Source: Lactiplantibacillus plantarum EGD-AQ4
GTDB lineage: Bacteria > Bacillota > Bacilli > Lactobacillales > Lactobacillaceae
Reading direction: 5' to 3'
Length of the DNA: 64,000 bases
Assembly: GCF_000463075.2 (NCBI RefSeq)
Contig: NZ_AVAQ01000034.1
Location: 1 to 64,000 of the forward strand
Shown: piece after piece, positions 60,303 through 64,000 of the stretch
Layout: the number at the start of each line of letters is the position of its first letter
Numbering within the stretch: the first letter of the stretch is position 1
The notes under the pieces: generated by a model
The model's input: only the letters and a program-made list of their open reading frames with translations
What the model was told of the DNA's origin: nothing
The model's database searches: none
Position numbers and translations under genes: made by a program

Positions 60303-62570
60303 CTAATCTTGTACTTTTTGAATCGGTGCAAACGCCGCTAATAAACGTTTGATTCCCTCAGATTTGAAGGCAATGTCTAATTCAGCATCTTCGCCAGCGC
60401 CAGTCACCTTCACAACCGTTCCAGTGCCCCACTTACGATGCTTGACCTTATCACCGATTGACCAACTATTCTTGTCAGCACCCGTTCCAGCGGCTTTTTT
60501 GACCGTTGCACGCGTTCCAACTGGGTTCTTCTTGTAGGATGGTGTAAAGGCCCGCCGTTCACGATCGTTACCAAACGGCACTTTTGGCCCAGTACTGCTG
60601 GCACCATCCAACGTATTTTCATTCTTAATTAATTCCGGTTCGATTTCTTCCACGAACCGTGATGCCGGGTTGTTTTGACGCCGACCATACAACATCCGTG
60701 AGTAGGCATTGGTCAAATACAGCTTCTTTTCAGCCCGGGTAATCCCAACGTAGGCTAAACGCCGTTCTTCTTCCAATTCGTCTTCGTCCATCATCGCACG
60801 CGACAATGGGAAGATGCCTTCTTCCAAACCAATCAAGAAGACGACTGGGAATTCCAGCCCCTTAGCCGCATGCAGCGTCATTAACGTCACGGCTTGCGGT
60901 TCTTCTTCTACGTTATCGACATCTGAGACTAAAGCTAAGTCAGCTAAGAAATCAACGAACTTATCGCTATCTTCATCTTCAGGTTGATAACTATCATCGA
61001 ATTGTTTGGTAACGGATAAGAATTCTTCGATGTTTTCGATCCGCGCCTGGGCTTCTAGTGACTTGGTTGCCTTAGCATCCTTCAAGGCCTTCATGTAACC
61101 GGTCCGATTCAGGATTTCTTGCGTCAAATCAGTAACTGACAAGTATTCACGCATCGCGCGTAATTCATTCATCGTTGCTGCAAATTTGGCTAACGCCCCT
61201 TTGGCCCGCGCTGAAATACCGTTGGCCATATCGACGTTGCTGGCGGCTTCGAGCATGGAATAGCCCGCCTCATCCGCAAACAACCGGAGCTTTTCAACAC
61301 TAGTCTGGCCGATACCACGTTTGGGTTCATTCACGACCCGTTCAAAGTTCATTGAATCTTGGTCATTGACAACGAGTGTCAAATAGGACAAAACATCCCG
61401 AATTTCTTTGCGGTCGTAAAACTTATTGCCCCCGACCATCGTGTAAGGAATGTTGGCCTTGACCAGCGATTCTTCCATGACCCGGGACTGCGCGTTGGTC
61501 CGATACAGAATGGCAAAATCACCGTAATTGAGGTTATCGGCTTGCATGCTCTCCTGAATCTTGGCAATCACAAAATGCGTTTCGTCACTTTCGCTTTGAC
61601 CACGATAGTAAGAAATCTTGTCGCCCGATTCATTTTCCGTCCATAACTTCTTCGGCCGGCGCGTTGAATTGTTATTGATGACCGCGTTAGCAGCCGACAA
61701 AATCGTCTTCGTTGACCGGTAATTTTGTTCCAACATCACGGTGTCGGCTTGTGGATAATCCTTTTCAAAATCCAGGATATTTTCCATGTTGGCACCCCGC
61801 CAACCATAGATGGATTGGTCGGCATCCCCAACAACACAGAGATTCTTATACTTGTCCGCTAACAAGTTGACCAAGGTGTACTGGGCGTTATTTGTATCTT
61901 GATATTCATCCACGTGAATATAATGGAATTTATTTTGGTACCAAGCCAACGTCTCCGGATTCTGCTTGAACAACCGAATCGTTAACATGATCAAGTCATC
62001 AAAATCGACTGCTTGGTCGGCAGCCAGTTCGCGTTGATATTGTAAATAAACATCCGCAACAACACTTTCAAAAGGACTTGCAGCGGATTCCTTATACATT
62101 TCAGGCGTCTGCAAATCGTTTTTGGCATTCGAAATCGCGGACAGAATCGAGCGCGGATCAAACTTCTTCGAATCAATATTTTGTTCCGTCAAAATCCGCT
62201 TGACCAGCGTCCGTTGTTCACTCGTCCCGGCAATCGTAAACGCACGATTGTAGCCAATCTGCTCGATATCGCGGCGTAAAATCCGGACACACAATGCATG
62301 GAACGTGGAGACCCATACTTCCTGTGCCGATTCCCCTAACAACTTCCCGACCCGTTCACGCATTTCACGTGCGGCCTTGTTGGTAAAGGTAATCGCTAAG
62401 ACGTTCCAAGGGTTGACCCCTCGTTCTTCAATTAAATAAGCTACCCGGTGCGTCAGTACTCGCGTCTTTCCCGAGCCAGCACCGGCCATAATTAGTAGCG
62501 GTCCTTCTGTGTCTAATACGGCTTCCTGTTGCTTGTCATTCATTCCTGCCAATAGGCTTTCTTTCGACAC
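60303..62570 (-). CDS. pcrA: ATP-dependent DNA helicase PcrA
   Basis: Superfamily 1 3'-5' helicase for repair and plasmid replication. The Walker A AGAGSGKT lies near residues 30-37, motif Ia TFTNKAA near 64, DEYQDTN near 223, QNYRS near 282, TLMTLHAAKGLEF near 565 and YVGITRA near 609. The C-terminal WSIGDKVKHRKWGTGTVV is the Tudor-like end. I place the start at the GTG at 62,570, eight bases after AAGGGTGG; the GTG at 62,582 overlaps that site. 755 residues. Confidence 0.96.
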   Translation of the reverse strand: MSKESLLAGMNDKQQEAVLDTEGPLLIMAGAGSGKTRVLTHRVAYLIEERGVNPWNVLAITFTNKAAREMRERVGKLLGESAQEVWVSTFHALCVRILRRDIEQIGYNRAFTIAGTSEQRTLVKRILTEQNIDSKKFDPRSILSAISNAKNDLQTPEMYKESAASPFESVVADVYLQYQRELAADQAVDFDDLIMLTIRLFKQNPETLAWYQNKFHYIHVDEYQDTNNAQYTLVNLLADKYKNLCVVGDADQSIYGWRGANMENILDFEKDYPQADTVMLEQNYRSTKTILSAANAVINNNSTRRPKKLWTENESGDKISYYRGQSESDETHFVIAKIQESMQADNLNYGDFAILYRTNAQSRVMEESLVKANIPYTMVGGNKFYDRKEIRDVLSYLTLVVNDQDSMNFERVVNEPKRGIGQTSVEKLRLFADEAGYSMLEAASNVDMANGISARAKGALAKFAATMNELRAMREYLSVTDLTQEILNRTGYMKALKDAKATKSLEAQARIENIEEFLSVTKQFDDSYQPEDEDSDKFVDFLADLALVSDVDNVEEEPQAVTLMTLHAAKGLEFPVVFLIGLEEGIFPLSRAMMDEDELEEERRLAYVGITRAEKKLYLTNAYSRMLYGRRQNNPASRFVEEIEPELIKNENTLDGASSTGPKVPFGNDRERRAFTPSYKKNPVGTRATVKKAAGTGADKNSWSIGDKVKHRKWGTGTVVKVTGAGEDAELDIAFKSEGIKRLLAAFAPIQKVQD

Positions 62571-62839
62571 GCTGTTCGCCACCCTTTCTAAAAATCAGTC
62601 ACCAAACATTATAGCAAATTTTGGGCATGATTGCTGAACTTTAAAGCCGTCATCGTGGACAAAAATACCACTCACGACCCTGGCAACCGACACACCCTAA
62701 TTTTACCCCATCCTCGTGCTGACATAAGCTTTTATTAACTTTCAAATTGATTTGTTTTTGACTGTAGTTGATGTGAAAGTCAAAACCGGCAGCTATGGCC
62801 CGCTGGAAAGTAAGGCAAGTTAGCGTAAACCTATTTAGT

Positions 62840-63125
62840 TAGTCCGTCCTATACCGGCTTCCAGGCATTTCTGACAACGCTGGAACGCGATGGACACAGA
62901 TTTAAGCCGACAACCCACGTCTTAAATGCTGGTCTTCCACGTCTCCTGCGATATGGATGAAACGTGCTCGGGTCAGACTGGGACTTCCGGTTAGCTACGC
63001 CAGAGCGCCAAGCGGAAATGCGCCGCTTAACGCTCTAGCTAGGCTAATCCTCAGTTCCAACCCGTCTGAGCCTCACACTCTAGGAGCCGCTGAGCATTGT
63101 CAGAAACACCTTCCATCCTGGGATG
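62840..63125. repeat. Large structured intergenic element, including copy 2 of the 52.5-kb element
   Basis: Nested pairings: TTTCTGACAA (62,867-62,876) with TTGTCAGAAA (63,096-63,105); ATTTAAG (62,899-62,905) with CTTAAAT (62,920-62,926); AGAGCG (63,001-63,006) with CGCTCT (63,030-63,035); AAGCGG (63,009-63,014) with CCGCTT (63,022-63,027). The inner part (about 62,959-63,082) shares words with the element at 52,513-52,621. No gene is supported between 62,571 and 63,791. Confidence 0.7.
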
Positions 63126-63506
63126 GTATTCGAAAGGCAGACATGTGCGTACTCAACCTTGGATAGACTGGTCGTTGGTTCTTAGGAAACCGTTGTTTTC
63201 CATTCAACTGTAAGACTAACGTTTGATAATTTCTAAGCTATTTCTCCTGTATTTTGATTCTATGAATCAGTATGTCTAGTAGTTATCAGAATTTTATTAC
63301 TGAATGAGATAGCAAAGTGTTGAATAACAATTGATTAGTAATTTTCTTTGGTCGATTTTATGACTATGGCCATTTCCGTTGAAACTAGTTACAAATCTTC
63401 ACACAACCTTCTCAGTATTTAGCTGCCAGAAGTCATCCTCGATGTTGTTTCAAAATTCACTTAAAAATCACACTCTTGATTGCTCAGTAGACGACTTAGA
63501 ATAAGA

Positions 63507-63564
63507 GTCGCATTTGAAAACACAATGAACTTCTACGTGAGTTCAAATCGACGTCAAATGCGAT
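63507..63564. repeat. Nested hairpin
   Basis: GTCGCATTTGA (63,507-63,517) pairs with TCAAATGCGAT (63,554-63,564) with one wobble, enclosing TGAACT/AGTTCA (63,526-63,531; 63,540-63,545). No T run; purpose unknown. Confidence 0.65.
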
Positions 63565-63791
63565 TCAGCATCGACCAGAATGCCGGGAAGCCGGACTGGG
63601 ACGTGTCAAGTACTGCAAGTTTACGCTGACTCGCCCTATTTCCCAGCGGTCCTCAGCTGGCGGTCCTGACCTGAATGTGCCACAAAAATAGCCGCCCCAA
63701 GAAGTTCAGCTCCTTGAAACGACTATGTATGATCTAGTTAGCTAGCACTGCTAACAACTAGTTTAAATTTATTGATTATTGATGACTGCAC

Positions 63792-64000
63792 TCAAGCATC
63801 GTCTTCGGTGTCAGTTTCAGTCTCAGTTGGCGTGGATTGGTCAAAACGCCAGATACTGGTGTCCTCGATCTGTTCGAGGGCTTCTTTGACACTCGGTGCT
63901 TCAACAAGCACGTGACCAGCGACGGGTGCACGGTGCGCTTGTAGCAGCGTCCGGTGATAGAAGTTGAAGAACCAGTTGGTCTTGATCTGCCACTGCGTCC
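63792..64000 (-). CDS. Unrecognised protein, C-terminal end only
   Basis: An open frame enters from beyond the window and stops with TGA at 63,792. The visible 68 residues include WQIKTNWFFNFYHRTLLQAH, then VAGHVLVEAPSVKEALEQIED and an acidic Thr/Glu/Asp tail (TPTETETDTEDDA). I do not recognise the family with confidence. The 5' part lies outside the window. Confidence 0.65.
   Translation of the reverse strand, partial: TQWQIKTNWFFNFYHRTLLQAHRAPVAGHVLVEAPSVKEALEQIEDTSIWRFDQSTPTETETDTEDDA

Noticed and set aside
62957-63166. A 69-codon plus-strand frame upstream of pcrA
   Set aside because: It lies wholly within the foldable element and its residues follow the inverted repeats, not a protein pattern.

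Overview
The window reads as chromosome of a Lactobacillaceae member, most likely Lactiplantibacillus plantarum or a close relative. I infer this from remembered gene order and protein wording (pcrA-ligA-camS-gatCAB-dagK-rlmD, CamS and DUF1149 proteins, a glf-based capsule cluster, lone cellobiose-type EIIC proteins beside DUF915 hydrolases); no database search was possible. Most genes lie on the minus strand. Many published-style start calls move downstream once ribosome binding sites are read, and this is noted per gene.

Bases 1-18,300 are an AT-rich surface-polysaccharide island. A small tyrosine recombinase and an isolated rfbB sit at its edge. Then, read on the minus strand from a promoter near 18,214-18,240, comes one long operon: glf, a Wzz-like chain-length protein, a BY-kinase-like protein without a normal Walker A, a degenerate beta-lactamase-fold protein, a Wzy-like polymerase, three tandem GT2 paralogues probably handling galactofuranose, two GT4 and one GT2 transferases, an acetyltransferase, a membrane-anchored clan GH-A glycosidase, a Wzx-like flippase and an LtaS-like phosphoglycerol transferase. 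No priming glycosyltransferase and no rfbA/C/D are present here.

Bases 18,300-50,900 are mixed housekeeping and accessory genes: glpF, a YihY protein, wecB, a serine hydrolase, gdhA, an AAA+ ATPase followed by what looks like the stump of its usual subtilase partner, a secreted His/Arg-rich peptide, two paralogous EIIC-DUF915 hydrolase cassettes, a COG2856/DUF4411 toxin-antitoxin-like pair, a DUF1828 gene beside tRNA-Arg, a DEAD-box helicase, a cold-shock protein, a GH25-like protein lacking canonical acids, an RpiR regulator, a PadR-DUF4097 envelope-stress-type pair, a CtpE-like P-type ATPase, a TetR regulator, and remains of toxin-antitoxin genes.

Bases 50,960-62,570 are a dense core block: rlmD (RlmCD type), dagK, gatB, gatA, gatC, camS, ligA and pcrA. 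Intergenic stretches near 52.5 kb and 62.9-63.1 kb hold two related, strongly foldable elements whose stems differ in sequence but keep pairing; these, the degenerate capsule regulators, the AAA+/subtilase stump and the duplicated EIIC-hydrolase cassettes are the most interesting items. The last gene (63,792 onward) is cut by the window end.
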